From Capra hircus (lineage: Eukaryota; Chordata; Mammalia; Artiodactyla; Bovidae): a stretch of DNA of 64,000 nt. Where the stretch lies: contig NC_030824.1 in assembly GCF_001704415.2 (NCBI RefSeq), positions 36,637,022-36,701,021 on the forward strand, written 5' to 3'. Below are positions 12,297 through 24,700 of this stretch, piece by piece. Below the pieces are notes generated by a model, which was not told the DNA's origin, did no database searches, and worked only from the letters and a program-made list of their open reading frames with translations. Positions within the stretch are counted from its first letter, which is position 1, and each line of letters starts with the position of its first letter. Made by a program: the position numbers and the translations under genes.

Positions 12297-13409
12297 GATG
12301 CACATACATTTGAGTAAATTTAAGTTTTTCATTTGCCATATGTAACTTACACTGAAAAGTCATCTGGTCCTACAGTTGAAATTCTGCCCTGGGCATTCTT
12401 AATATTTCAGTTTTGGTTTTTTTTTTTTTCATCATCTGAGATGGTATTAATTTGAGTTTGTTCATTGGAGCATGAATATGATTTACCTTTAGTAATTTTG
12501 AAAAGGTTTCACATGCTGAGAATCACAGTGTCATTAACAGTAATGCACTGTAGTACACAGTGAGATTCTTGGAGGCATTAGCAAGAATGATCTTTCCTAT
12601 CAACCAGTCAGCAAAGGCAGTGTAAAATTTCATCACTCAGTCTTGATGCTCAGATATTACCAGTAGTCAGGGTGACATTTTTGAGCTTCTTTCTGCTAGA
12701 AAATATTTTGCTTTTTGTTTTCAAAGATGGCTGTTGACAGATAATTCATTCTCTATGTGTATGGATATAATGAAAATACTTCTGTGAATTTAGTAGACCC
12801 ACACAAAATCCATCTTTAGGATTTTGCTACATCTTTGTAAAACTTATTAAATAGTTGTACACAACTATGTCTCCAACCTGTAAACTTCCTTTCTTCATTC
12901 CTTCACGCTGTTGCTGTTTAGCAGTGCATTCCCCTCAGTCTCCAACATTGGATGCTAAATGGCTATAAAAATTAATTTCGAGTTGCTTTGCTTATAGTTG
13001 TCTCATATCAGAATTCCATTTGTCAGCTTCAGTTTTTTAACTGGAAGACATTCCAAGGAAAAGCTGGAATTTTAGGAATTAGAGACAAATTACAACCGAA
13101 AGTGAACATTTCCACAAGTAGAAACATAAGGATGTATGAGACAGAAGCCTCCTAAACCACTCACAATGACTTCCACTTGAATTAGGTTATAAATAATTTG
13201 CACTGGGAAAAAAATGATAGATAAATCCATAGCCATATCTTCATTATACACTCAGTAATCAGGTTATATATTAATGATATTAGTAAATGTTTGCAGCAGT
13301 TTTGTTGAACAATTACTATGATATTGCTAGACAACTAGCAATGTCATGTAATAACTAATTTAATACAATAAGCCTAATAATTTGTTGTTTAATTTTTAAT
13401 ACAATAATC
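12297..13409. other. Intronic sequence, nothing recognised
   Basis: Unique-looking DNA with a T11 run near 12420. No exon, known repeat or clear regulatory signal. Confidence 0.45.
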
Positions 13410-13575
13410 CTATGAGACACAAAGTTATCTGGTTTAATACAATACCCCTATGAGAAAAAAAAATAGTACACTCATTTTACAGAGGAAGAAACTGTAGCTT
13501 AAAATAGTATTTTTAAGATCTCACAGATAAAACTGGTAGATCCAAGTACTCCAAAGCTGGTGCCCTTAAATCTTA
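13410..13575 (-). mobile_element. MIR SINE fragment
   Basis: Contains CATTTTACAGAGGAAGAAACTG followed by a degraded TCACAGATAAAACTGGTAGATCC, the reverse complement of the MIR core. Strongly diverged, as expected for this ancient family. Confidence 0.7.
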
Positions 13576-15534
13576 ATTTCCTTGAATATCCATTGTTTCT
13601 TTAGGATGGTTTTGATTGCATTCAGTAAATGTGTGTGTGTGGCTGGGAATTTGTGTCTATTAAGCTTCTGCTCTAGCTTTTTCTTACTTTCTGACCAGCT
13701 TGATAATCTAGTTTCATCTTCAGCATCACAAGGAATTAATCTGTATAGTATGTTAGTTGTAACTCAGTGTCATCTTGAAGGGTTTTTTGAATTATTTTAA
13801 TAGTTGCCCTTCTGCAGTGATCTGAAACCACCACTTACATTTGCCAGAAATAATGCCTTTCTAATGCCAGTGTTAAAGCTTCAGAATCTTAGAATCAATT
13901 CATTGATCAAAGAAGACTGTTAGTGTCTGGCCTATAGTTTGTTCTTAATAAATGTTTGATGAGTGAAAGACCTCATGCATACAATGTTACTTTTGTGAAA
14001 GTTTACCACACTGAACACTACCATCTTCTCTGGACAGAAGTAGTATATGTACTTTTTGGAATATCTAAAACTGTTTTATCTTAACTGTATTAAAAACTAA
14101 CACTTATGTGAGTCCCAGGCATTTGCCAAGATAATCACTGGAGATAAAGAGACTTCTCCCACTGCCTTTTACCTTGGGTTTGAGTTTTGATATTTGATGA
14201 TAACAAGTTGGGATCAGTGCTAGGCTGGGCAAGGTTCAAATTAATTATATAAAAGGGTACATCATTTTTTAAACCCTATCATATCCTGTTACCCAGTTCT
14301 CTAGTTCAAGTGCTCTAGGCACTGATTTAATCTGGAAATGATAATTGGACTCCCCACTAGAATAGCCCATGTGTTTTGAGAGGCTGTCTGGTAATGAGAG
14401 GATGTCATTCTTTTATGAACTTGAGGCAAGAATCCAGGATGAAGAACTTTGGTTGATCTCACTAGAGTCCTGGCAGCACTGTGATCTGAATCATTTTGGT
14501 CAAAGTCAAGTTTCCTGAGGGTCATAATTTTCAGTAAGAGGAAGAATCGCAGAGTAATTTTCTAGATGGGTCTGAATGAAAGCACAACTCATTGGTTGCG
14601 TAATTGAACATGTTTGCTTTTACTTCTTGAGTTGTGCAGGTATGTTAACTTTCATATCCAAGTCTGTTGGAAACAGTTTTCATTTTAATGAATTATGTTT
14701 ATGTTAATTTTCTCTGCAGTACTTTTTCCTCAGACCCTTGGATGGTTGTCTTTTTTTTTTTTAACCCCCTTCAATTTCCACCGTTGTCCACTCTCTTGTG
14801 ATCCAGTTAAATGGAAACAACCACAAACAACAGCCACACTGTGTGAAACATCCCATTTCTACCCTTGAGTCTACTCATTTACTTTTCTGATAAATGACTT
14901 TTGGGGCCTGCAGAACCAAGGGATGAAAACTCTGGAGATAATGTTGATGCATTTATAAGCAGTGTTTGCATAAGGTTCTGGTAGCCTTGGTCTTTTAAAC
15001 TGCCTGACCTACCACTGTTCTTTTGTTTTTGTTTTGTTCATTATTTTAGTCTGTTTACAGCGAGAAAAATGACTTGGTAGGGAAAGGAAAGTTTTATGGC
15101 AATCCTTATATTCTTAGCTAATTGACCTAATTGGCTTATCATTTAATTTTTGTTTATTAAAGTATAAAAACATAAAGCATGTGATAAATGCCGAGTTAGG
15201 GTACTGATACTTTTCCTTAAGTTTGTACATTCCAGAAATTTGTTGTTTCCACATTAGGGGAAGTTGTGAGCTAAAGTTTTAAGGGGAAATGTTATGTCTT
15301 AATCTATATGTTTCTTATTAAATGGCATTTTGTGGATGTTGAAATAAACCCCTGGATTTAGGACCATGGTAAACAAACCTGAAATTATTAATTTTTCCCT
15401 TACTGTGAGTTTATATTACTTCTGATTGAAATGACAGTTTTTTTAAAGCTTCAGCTAGAAGGAATAAATTCATATAAAAATATACACAAATTGGAAGTAT
15501 GGCAGAGATGAAAATATAAGCCTCAGTCTCTTGA
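13576..15534. other. Intronic sequence, little recognised
   Basis: A short MIR-like tail (CTTAATAAATGTTTGATGAGTG) is at about 13925-13970 and a T13 run near 14750. Otherwise unique-looking DNA without exon signals. Confidence 0.4.
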
Positions 15535-15615
15535 ATAAGGCAATCCTGGATTTGAATCCCATGTCTGATATTTACTAGCTCTGTGACCTGGGTAGTTTTC
15601 TCATATATATAGTCA
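15535..15615 (+). mobile_element. MIR SINE fragment
   Basis: Sense MIR core: GGATTTGAATCCCATGTCTG then ACTAGCTCTGTGACCTGGG, the hallmark of the MIR tRNA-derived region. Confidence 0.75.
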
Positions 15616-15639
15616 TTGTAGTAATAGTAAAAGAAGAAT

Positions 15640-16260
15640 AACTACCAGAGGCATGGAAGCAGCCAAAACGTCCTTCAGTAAGTGAGTGAATAAATAAACT
15701 AGCGCATCCACACAGTGGAATCTTTCTTATTTAGCACTGAAAAAAAATGCACTATCAAGCCATAAAAAGACCTGGAGGAACCTTAAGTGTATATCACTAA
15801 GGAGCCAATCCAAAAAGGCGACACACTACGTAATTCCAACTATATGACGTTCTGGAAAAAGCAAAAAAACTATGGAGACAGTAAAAAAAGATCATTGGTT
15901 GCGAGGGGTTAGAAGGGATGAATAAGTAGAGCACATAGGATTTTTAGGACAGTGAGACTAGTCTGTATGATACTGTAATGGTAGATACATGTCATTACAC
16001 ATTTGTCCAAACCCACTGGATGTACAATGCCAAGAGTGAACCCTGAGGTAAACTCTGAACTTCGGGTGATAATATTGTGTAGGTGCAGGTTCATTGATTG
16101 TAACAGATATACCCCTGGGTGAGGGATGTTGATTATAGGGGAGGCTATGTATATGTAGGGGCAAAGGGTATCTGTACTTCCCACTCAATTTTACCATGAA
16201 TCTTAAAAACTGCTCTAAGTGTACTAAAAATAATAAGGATACAGCATGGGAGGAAATGAA
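15640..16260 (+). mobile_element. Old L1 3' UTR fragment, sense
   Basis: Matches the sense L1 3' end pattern: GTCCTTCAGTAAGTGAGTGAATA, CCATAAAAAGACCTGGAGG, TACGTAATTCCAACTATATGAC, ending TGAATCTTAAAAACTGCTCT. The two overlapping antisense frames between 15909 and 16299 are therefore not genes. Confidence 0.85.
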
Positions 16261-16483
16261 GAAGGAGAGAAGAAATAAAAAGACTGCTCTCAAGGCCACC
16301 GCCTGTTTTACACCCTCAGCCTTCCCACTCTCTCTGCCTCTCCCTTGCCTCCAGCCTCAATCGTTTCCATGTGGATGGTTAAGGCAGCTTGTTTCCCCAC
16401 AATGAATTCCTAGAAACAGTGCCATAAAGCAGACCACCACAAAACAGGTCAGTGTTGGGAGAGTTCTGTTTCCTTAAACAGAC

Positions 16484-16735
16484 AATATTATAATAGAGGA
16501 TTGCATTCCTGACCAGAACTTGCCGTCAAATAAAAATCTGAGTTCTAAATTCTCTAAAGCAAGTGTGATTATCCACTCCACATTGATTGCAATCCTGGGT
16601 ACCGTGAGTGACCGGGCCATAAAAATACAACTCTGGAGATAATCCACTTTTACAACCATTTTGGGGTAATATATTCATTTTTTAAACCTTCCCCGAATCA
16701 TTGTTCATCCTCGGGACACAATCTGTCCCAACCAG
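16484..16735. repeat. Copy A of a diverged repeat pair (partner 18893-19155)
   Basis: The end of this block (CATTTTGGGGTAATATATTCATTTTTTAAACCTTCCC then TTGTT) resembles 19074-19130 in the same orientation, and weaker matches extend about 170 bases upstream in both. Family unknown: either an old dispersed repeat or an old local duplication 2.4 kb apart. Alignment by eye only. Confidence 0.5.
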
Positions 16736-16761
16736 CTGCATCTTGCAGCTACCCCTGTGGT

Positions 16762-16849
16762 ACCCACAGTGCCACAGGGCACCGTGACCACACTGTAAAG
16801 GGTTTACCCACAGTACTGCAGGGCACCGTGACCACACTGTAAAGGGTTG
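16762..16849. repeat. Two-copy 44-base tandem repeat
   Basis: Units 16762-16805 and 16806-16849 both run from ACCCACAGT through GGGCACCGTGACCACACTGT to AAAGGGTT. The last 29 bases or so are nearly identical; differences are confined to the GTGCCACA/GTACTGCA stretch. Appears to be a recent tandem duplication. Confidence 0.93.
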
Positions 16850-17639
16850 GTGTGGCTGAGGAGCAGTTCCCTGAATAAGAAGGCCTCATCTGTTCAAGAT
16901 TACTAAGGAGAAGTACTAGGAATATCCGCTCAAAAAAAAAAAAAAAAGGGAATGCTGTTTCCTATATCAACATAGTGAGACACCTACCAGGATGTTTTGT
17001 AAGAGGTTTTCTCCTTGAATGCAGAAAGAAAAAGTCAGTGTTTGTTCCATAATAGAACATTTAATGTATAAAAATTATTTTGCTTCACAAAAAACTGTGA
17101 ATGTACATGCTTTGCACTTTTATATTTCCTTTGTTTCTGGAAGTCTAAGTCAGATGCTCCATAAAGTTTTTATCACCATGTGATCTGTAAAGCATATGTT
17201 CCACCAGAAAACCCTTCCAGTACCCAGCTCTCTGGTTTCCATAGAGGTGATGATGGAAATTTCATGTGTAATTCCTGACTAGTGTTATGCTACAAAGGAT
17301 GTTTATAAAATATTAACTTCTGATAAAGGGGATAATATTTTAAAACACCCTTGATCCTTGAATAATGTTGCATATTAATGGTTATATAGCATTTGGCTTC
17401 AAAGTTTCTTACTACATAAACTTTGGTTTCTTACTTGTGTAAGCATCCCCCTGGAAACAGATAGAGGTACTTGTCTTTTTCACAGGGTTAGAGTCTGCTG
17501 TATTGTCCAAGTAAATGCTTTTCCCCATTACTACTGTTCTTTTGTTCAGCTACTGACCAAAAAAAAAAAAAAAAAGCAGTTTTTATTACCTAGAATCCCC
17601 CAAATCTGAGTCAAGCCTAGTTTCATAGGAATGCTCTAT
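16850..17639. other. Intronic sequence with two poly-A runs, otherwise nothing recognised
   Basis: A15 near 16932-16946 and A17 near 17559-17575. No exon signal or recognised repeat between them. Confidence 0.45.
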
Positions 17640-17985
17640 CTGAATTGGGGTGGGGGTTGGGGCAGCACACTAAGTCTGCAGGTCAGATATGTCCCACAAT
17701 CTGTTTTTGTAAGGCTCATAAGCTAAGAATAGTTTTATGTATTGAAGTGATTGAAGAAAAATCAAAAGAAGAAAAATACATGAAGTTCTAATTTCAGTGT
17801 CCATAAAGTTGTGTTGGCACACAGCCACAACTCATTCATTTACATACTGCCTATGGCTGCTTGCGAACAACAAAAGTGATTTGAATAGTTACAGGAGGGG
17901 CTGTGTTCTCCACAAAGCCTAAAATATTTGCTCTCTGGCCCTTTGCAGAATAAATTTGCTAGTCCCTAATCTAAATAATTTTTCA
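17640..17985. mobile_element. hAT-type DNA transposon fossil
   Basis: Matches a common mammalian non-autonomous hAT element: GGCACACAGCCACAACTCATTCATTTACAT, then CCTATGGCTGCTT, and CCTAAAATATTTGCTCTCTGGCCCTTT near the end, with degraded terminal inverted repeats. Exact subfamily not named. Confidence 0.75.
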
Positions 17986-18892
17986 CTAAATAATGTGTTA
18001 CTCTATCTACACACGTATATTCTTAATCATTCTTTCTCTCTCTCCCCCTCCTTTTCCCCTTCTTCCTCTCCCCCCTTTCCTTCCTCTTCAAACATATATC
18101 ATTTTGAATCTGGCAATTACAATTACAAAGAAATCAAATTGCGAGCCTATCATAAATGCTAAGCGGAAACACATTTTAACTTCCTTTGACTTGTCAACTC
18201 TCTTCCCCTCTCTACTTTCCCTTTCCTCTACTGTCTGCATATAGAATTTCTAAGGCCATGCCAGTTTCCAAACACATTTTGTTTTTAAGGTGGGGGTTAG
18301 ATCTTGATACATTTTTTAACTTCCATGGAAAGTTCCCTGCTAGTATGTGGTCCCATTTTTAACCTATTTGTAGACACCCCCGATTATCTAAAATCACTTT
18401 CACATGGGGCTGAGGTTAAGCTTTATTTCTCTTGGCATGTCCCTGCCATAGCAGACACTTCCTCTTTGCCTTGAAAGGACAAAACGATGTTCAGCTGTCT
18501 GGGCTCAGGCCCAGTATTTGATTTATACATTATTTAATTTCCTCCTGAAAATTGGAAGCAGGACTTTCAGGAATGGAAGTCAGTATTTTTCATTTGTTTA
18601 AGAACACTTTTAGGTCTAATATAATCATCGGTAGTAGATGTCAGCATGATTAGGGGGTGACTTAAGGTAAAGCAAATAAAACATGAATACAAACGAAGAT
18701 TATTTGACAATGGAAAAGATCTGAAGTTTTGGAATAATCATATGCTATGTGTTAGTAGGTGTTTTGTGTGCTAGTGTTGTGTGCTAGTCTGTGCTTACAC
18801 TTGAGGGTACCTGTCTTTACCCACTGGCAGAGAAACCTCTAACCATTATGCTATAGCTGAAATTGGGGGATTAGAAGTTTGAAAAGAACTTA
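17986..18892. other. Intronic sequence with a pyrimidine-rich tract
   Basis: A CT-rich stretch spans 18026-18090 and generates chance open frames. The rest is unique-looking. Confidence 0.45.
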
Positions 18893-19155
18893 ATGTAACC
18901 GTTCCTGTAATTTTACAGAGGATTTTTGATTTCTGTCCGAGCTGCTACTGCATTTATCTCCACAATTAAGTTCATGCACATGCCAGGATATGAGTGCCAA
19001 AATGGTTTGAAATTCGTACAGCAGTGAACTCAGGAAATTAAAAATTAACTCTGGAAATACCATTTCTTGTTTTACATCCACTTTTGGATAGTATATTCCT
19101 TTTTAAACCTCCCTTAGATCGTTGTTACTCTTAGGTTACAGCCTGTCTCCATTTT
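18893..19155. repeat. Copy B of a diverged repeat pair (partner 16484-16735)
   Basis: TTTTACATCCACTTTTGGATAGTATATTCCTTTTTAAACCTCCC with a following GTTGTTACTCTTAGG parallels 16650-16710. Orientation is the same. Not assigned to a family. Confidence 0.5.
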
Positions 19156-19834
19156 ACCACTGAAATTCTCAAAAGACTGGAACACTTACTGCCTCCAGTT
19201 CCTCGCTCCAAAGTCACTTTAGAAACCCTGGCAGCCTGGCCTCTCTCTCCCTCCACACTGCTGAGCTGACCTCACCAACCGTTTCCTTGTCTCCAATCCA
19301 GGACCCAAGCTCCAAGCCCTCAGCTTCCCTGACCTTTCTGCCCCATCTGCCAGAAGCCATACCCTCTTCCTGAAATGCTCTTCTGGTTTTCATGTGAACT
19401 CTCGTAGGCTCCTCTGCTTCTTCCTGTCTTTTACAGACTCTCTCCTTGTATCACACTAAGCTGAAGTGCTCCCCAGGTTTTGTTCTTCAATCACGTCTTT
19501 CTCTACGCTCTCAGCTGTTTCCCTCTCATCCTTCCTCTATGCCCCAGACATTTGACGAGAACCCGGAGACGACAAGGAGCACAGTCTGAAACCACCCAAG
19601 TCTTGTGAAACTACTTTTGAACCTCTGAATGCAGCCTACCCTGTGCTGCCTCTGTGCCTTGCTCAGGAGTGTTCCTTCACATGGAGTGCCTCGCTGCCAG
19701 CACCACCATCTTCACATCTCCCCTTCATTTAAAGCTCATTAGTAAGGGGCCTTCTCTTGATTAGTGAGCTCCTGGTAGATGTTTTCTCCTCCTCATCAGA
19801 GCGACAGTGAGGGTCAGATAGCCTGAGAATGATA
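19156..19834. other. CT-rich unique sequence, possibly an L2-derived block
   Basis: Exonless C/T-rich DNA (for example CCTTTCTGCCCCATCTGCC, CTTCCTGAAATGCTCTTCT) reminiscent of LINE L2, but too diverged to call by eye. Confidence 0.3.
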
Positions 19835-20010
19835 AATGGTTCGAAGGTACTGGAGTCATGCAGATACGGATTTAAACCTGGATTCGGCACTTACCTGATT
19901 ATATGATATTGAGCAAATATACCTAAATGCTTTAAATGTCAGTTTCTTCATTTTTAAATTGTGGGGGAGGGGGACTGCTGCCTCCCTTACCTGGCCTGTC
20001 GGATAGATTA
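19835..20010 (+). mobile_element. MIR SINE fragment
   Basis: Sense MIR pattern: ACTGGAGTCATGCAGATACGG, TTAAACCTGGATTCGGCACTTACC and CAGTTTCTTCATTTTTAAATTG in the expected order. Confidence 0.78.
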
Positions 20011-21679
20011 GACATGTGAAGATCTAGGACATTTGGGAGTCAGTCAGTGGTGGCCCTGGTGGCGGTGGTAGTAGTTGTAATGACAGCTGTTACCATCATC
20101 ATCAGCATTGTTCTTCCATGCCAGTATTCTATGTTTCTCACATGTCACTCACTTCACTTTCTAAAAAGCATTTGTACAATTGTCTTATTCCCTGCTTCTG
20201 AATTCTAGGCTCCTGCAGGTTGACTTTATATTCCCTCCCCAAAAGCATAGAGCAATGTTTTGTGCATTGGTTTTCCTGAATGAATTGAGTTGAATAGAAT
20301 AGCCCTTCTCTTTCCCTAAATACTGGCTTCACAGTGTTCTTGGGATTCAGAGCTGCTGTGTTTGTGGCTATACCTTCATGTTTCTGTCAAATATTAGCAT
20401 GAAAAGTCTTTGCCTGTTGTTCTGTTTTGTCACCCTGAATCTTGAAACTAGCCTCTAAAATTATTGCATTTTAATTTCTCAGAGACTTAAGGACCTATAC
20501 ATTTAGAGCTAATCTGAAGTAATTCTTATTTTTGAAAAAAAAACTGCTGAACTGCTTTGTATTTGATATATAAATGATATCAGTAGTAAAATACTTAAAT
20601 TAATTAATGTTTATACTTAAAGTTTTTATATTAAATTGTTTTTTGATTTTATACTTTTTATAAAAACAAATCCACCTGAAGTTTTTTTGGCTTATATAAC
20701 TAGCAATTTTTCTTTTTTACAGAATGTTTTTCCTTATAAAACCCTTACTTTCCATCTCTGAACATATTCCTAGAAAGCAGATTTTCTGTTTCTCAGAAGT
20801 GTCACTTCTTCAGAAATCACACATTATCCTGGTTACAGTATCCTGTAACTGCTTTGTTTGTTGTTCAGAGGACCAGGAATGTAGAGCAGATTTTGCTGAT
20901 GATTTTTGAAGGAGATAGCAGAAGACTTGTTGCACTGCTGCTCATCTGAACATCAGTAACACTGAGGTTACAGTGTCTGACACTAGTGGGTTTGACTCAT
21001 AGACCAGGTAGGCACTGAGGCCTTATGAAAACAGCACAGATCACATGGAGGATTTTTTTAAAGTACTAGCACCCAAAAGTCACTGAGATCCCCCTGATCA
21101 GGCTTTCATCAGTCAGAGAGCCTTTCTGGATTTGCAGTTTTGCAGAGCTCTGTATTGGGTGGTGTTCTCAGAGCTTCAAACCAGCTGTGTAGCACCTGAG
21201 TGTAGGATACCCCTGTGTGAGCCATGGGTTAGGGTAGTGATGGGGTCAGGGACAGACTGAATTTACATTTCAAGTACTTTCAGGAGTTATTTGCAAGCAC
21301 TCAGGAATATAAAATGGTATCACAGCTGAGAGCTTTATTTAACATTCCATTTAGCTCTAATCTCTACTTAATCTCCACTGTTTTTATTTGGTTACTAGGT
21401 ATTTAGCACAGCCCCATTTTGTGGAAGGCTGGCCAAAAGCACACTTCAAATTAATGGTAGTCAAAGCTTGCTCTACTGAATCTAGATTGGAGCATGAGCA
21501 AGAGGTTCATTGGTTCTGAGGTTGTTTTATAGAGCTTTTTTGTTTTTGTTTTTAACAATCTGCCTCAGCAGTATATACAGTATAAAGTTATAAGGAATAA
21601 GTTCCACATTTGGTCAAAAATCAAATTGTTAGGACAAAAGTCCTAACTTTAGTTAACATTAAGTCAAATATCAGACTTG
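20011..21679. other. Intronic sequence, nothing recognised
   Basis: Unique-looking DNA. An 8-base hairpin lies at 21628-21647. The frames at 20138-20332 and 20724-20909 have no recognisable domain. Confidence 0.45.
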
Positions 21680-22135
21680 TCCTCATTCATTCAACATGTA
21701 TTTATTGAGCACCTACTATTAAGTAAGTTTCCAGTCACTGGTGCACAATAGCAAACATACTAAATGAAAGTCTACGAATTTGTGGGTCCATTTTTGTGAG
21801 GAGAAAGAGCACATCAACGAAATAAGTTAAAATGTAATATATTAGATGACAGTAAGAGAGGAGGAGCAAAATAAAGCAGAGGAGAAAAGGATTCTAGAGA
21901 GTAGGCAATAGGTTTAAATACAGGTGGCCAGGAAGAGCTTACCAAAAAGGTGATACTGGATCAAAGCCTGAGGTAAGTGAATTGTACGGTTTGTTATCCA
22001 AGAGAAGATCATTCCAGAAGGGGGACAACAAGAGTGAATGATCTGAACAAGAGTGAGCCTTTCTTATTTAAGAGCAGTCAGGAAGTCCGTATAGCTGGAG
22101 TGAAGAGAGTGGGCGGTGTTCCAGTGTCCAGCTGA
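21680..22135 (+). repeat. Ancient mammalian-wide interspersed repeat, family undetermined
   Basis: Begins CATTCATTCAACATGTATTTATTGAGCACCTACTA and continues through TAAAGCAG, GGTGGCCAGGAAGAGCTT, GATCATTCCAGAAG and GCAGTCAGGAAG, an order I recognise from a common old mammalian repeat. Diverged; no coding capacity. Confidence 0.6.
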
Positions 22136-22350
22136 AGAAAGTGGGAGGGGTGATTGATAGCAAATGATAGATCAAGTTAATTGACAACTGAGGACTGACC
22201 ATTGGATTATTTGACGGAGCAGTTCAGTGGAAGGTCAGAAGTCTCATTTGGATGAGTTTAAGGGAGAATAGAAGGAGAGGAAGTGGAGAAAGGCAAATAA
22301 AAACAGCTACTCCAAGGAGTTTCACTGGTGGTGGATTACAGCAGATGTGG

Positions 22351-22531
22351 GGGGACTTCCCTGGTGGTCCAGTGACTAAGACTGCACGCTCTCAATGCAG
22401 GGGGTGAGGGGTTGGGGGCCGAGGGGACAGGGTTCAATCCCTGGTCTGGGAACTAGATCCCACATACTGCAACTAAGACCCAGCACAGCAAGCTAAATAC
22501 ATCCATGATACATACTTCATAAAAAAAATTA
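22351..22531 (+). mobile_element. CHR-type tRNA-Glu SINE with TSD
   Basis: Sense copy: GGACTTCCCTGGTGGTCCAG, B-box GGTTCAATCCC, AACTAAGACCCAGCACAGC, A-rich tail. Flanked by AGCAGATGTGG at 22340-22350 and 22532-22542. It carries an unusual G-rich expansion at 22400-22426. Confidence 0.93.
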
Positions 22532-22867
22532 AGCAGATGTGGAGACATGGGAGGTGATTATGCTTTAAAAATGAGTAATTACAACATATTGTTATGCTGA
22601 TGGGGGAAACTTATGCATGGGGAAGCAATTACAGCAGCAAATCTTGACTTAGGAAAAAGCAAATGGAATCCAGTGATTAAATAGGAAGACTACTCTTAGG
22701 AACCCAGGTAGAACAACCATTGAAACAGAAAGGACAGTTAAGCATGCGAGTACAAGTAAAGGGAATGCTGTAGACTTGATGATGGAAGCATACTGAAAGT
22801 TCTTCCCTGCCATGGAAGCAAACTTTCTTCCCAGTATTTGAATAAGATCTACAATAGTCCTGTCACA

Positions 22868-22980
22868 TGGTCATGAGTTTGAGCAGGCTCCAGGAGTTGG
22901 TGATGGACAGGGAAGCCTGGCATGCTGCAGTTCATAGGGTCACAGAGTCGGACACGACTGAGCGACTGAACTGAACTAAT
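22868..22980 (+). mobile_element. BovB 3'-terminal fragment
   Basis: Sense piece: CATGAGTTTGAGCAGGCTCC, GGTGATGGACAGGGAAGCC, GAGTCGGACACGACTGAGCG and an ACTGAACTGAACT tail. Only the last 110 bases or so of BovB, as in typical severe 5' truncation. Confidence 0.88.
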
Positions 22981-24499
22981 AATTGTTTACTCACTATCCC
23001 TAGAGCTATCTACATCTGGGCAGCTTGTGAATTATTCATGGGTTTCTTTTATTGAGCAGAAACCTCTCTCCTGCAACCTTAGTCCTAGATCTGCTTTCTA
23101 GAGCCTCACAAGATCAACAGTTCTAACCCTTTCGGTAAGCACCTTGTAGGTACTGAAGAGTTGGAGTGATTTCTCACTGCAGCCCCCATTCCTCTGCTAT
23201 CACAGTTGTCCCATTAGGGTTTCTGCTGGGCTGTGGTTTGGGCCGCTCTCACATCTGATCACTTTCTCTACTAGAGGAGCCAGGCTTATTTCATCAATTT
23301 TGTTTGTTAATCAGGACTCATTCACCATGTCATTTGGGATCTTTTTTCTCCTAGGCTTGTTTTTATCCCCAAATATTCAGTGGTTCTAACAAATATTCAC
23401 ACTTGATTAGCATACCAACAAAGATCTTGTCTAATGTGTTTATCCATAGACTGCATCCAAGGACAAAGCGCAGGTATTCAAGAATCCCCTCCAACCTGAC
23501 TTTACCCATTGGTTAGCCCTTTCTGGGTAGAATTGTCATGTGATGCCAAGTAAATCAACATCTGATTCAGGAGAGGTGGTCAGATTAAGTGGTATCAGGC
23601 CAAGAAAAAGGGCTATATCATTAGTGGATTCAAGCCTGGATGTCAAGATGAAGGGCATATCCTTGAAAGTGAGTTAGTGAAGCAAGCAGTTCTCTAATCA
23701 AGGTGACACATCTGATGGTGGACACTTTGGGTTGCAGGGGCCTGGAGAGATGCCTTATAGCTGAAGATAAACATTTCAGAGGCATTGGCATAGAACTGAT
23801 GTTTGAAGACACAGAGTAGATTCATTCTTTGAGAGGGGATAAGTAAAGGCTAGAAACTAGGGGCCTAGAATAATATCTCTCTACTAGGAATGTCTATGGC
23901 ATATTAAGCATATGATCTTCCAAGAATTCAGAGCTAGTCCCAGGACATTACCGTGTACATGAAAAATTGATTTGGAGAACCACACTGGTTTGAATCACAG
24001 AAATAAATAACAGAATCCTGATTTTCCTGTTATCACTTCCTAAGCCTGTGATTGCCCCACTGCCAGCCCCATGAGCTCTGCTGCTGCCTCTGCCACCACC
24101 ACATTAGTGTAGCAGCAGTGTTGATTGCCAGAAGGCAGAGACTGCAAGTGAGACAGTTACAGTCACCAGGCTTCAGACAAAAGCCAGATCAGTTCTGTAG
24201 CATGAAGCCACTTAGAGATGTGAAGAACGTGAGCCGTAACTAGAGCTGGCTGAGGCTGAAGGCCTTTAAAAGGCTGGTTAGTGCAAAGCAAGGTGAAAAA
24301 TGGGAAAAACAGGCACATACAGGAGCCAGAAGGTATGACTTCAAGACTCACTGTTTCTAAAATTTTGAACAAGTAGTGGTTGAGAAAGCAATATTCTTTA
24401 ATCATACTCATGCTTCAGTGAATAGGAGCTTCTTACCAGGTGGATGACTCTTCTTTACTTTGTCCCACTTGATTGTTTGTAGACTACTATTGACATATA
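22981..24499. other. Intronic sequence, nothing assigned
   Basis: Unique-looking DNA. The block 24010-24420 might be an old LTR or other repeat but no family was recognised. No exon signals seen. Confidence 0.4.
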
Positions 24500-24700
24500 A
24501 ATAAGGGCGGAAAAGACTGGCAACAACTCAAATGTCCATTACCTGGGGCCTGGTTGAGTAAATATGCAGCTGTTAAAAGAGAAATGGCTCTCAGTATAGC
24601 TATGAAGTGATTTCTTGGGCAAATTGATGAATGGAAAAAGAAAGGATTGAATAGTATACTAACATTTATCTAAGATGATGTCAAGAAAGGTATGGGAAAG
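24500..24700 (+). mobile_element. Old L1 3' end fragment, sense
   Basis: Sequence CAAATGTCCATTACCTGGGGCCTGGTTGAGTAAAT, GCAGCTGTTAAAAGAG and ATAGTATACTAACATTTAT follows the sense 3' end of old L1 subfamilies. The right limit is uncertain. Confidence 0.7.

Noticed and set aside
15909..16299. Overlapping minus-strand frames of 91 and 113 codons
   Set aside because: They lie antisense within an L1 3' UTR and show no domain.
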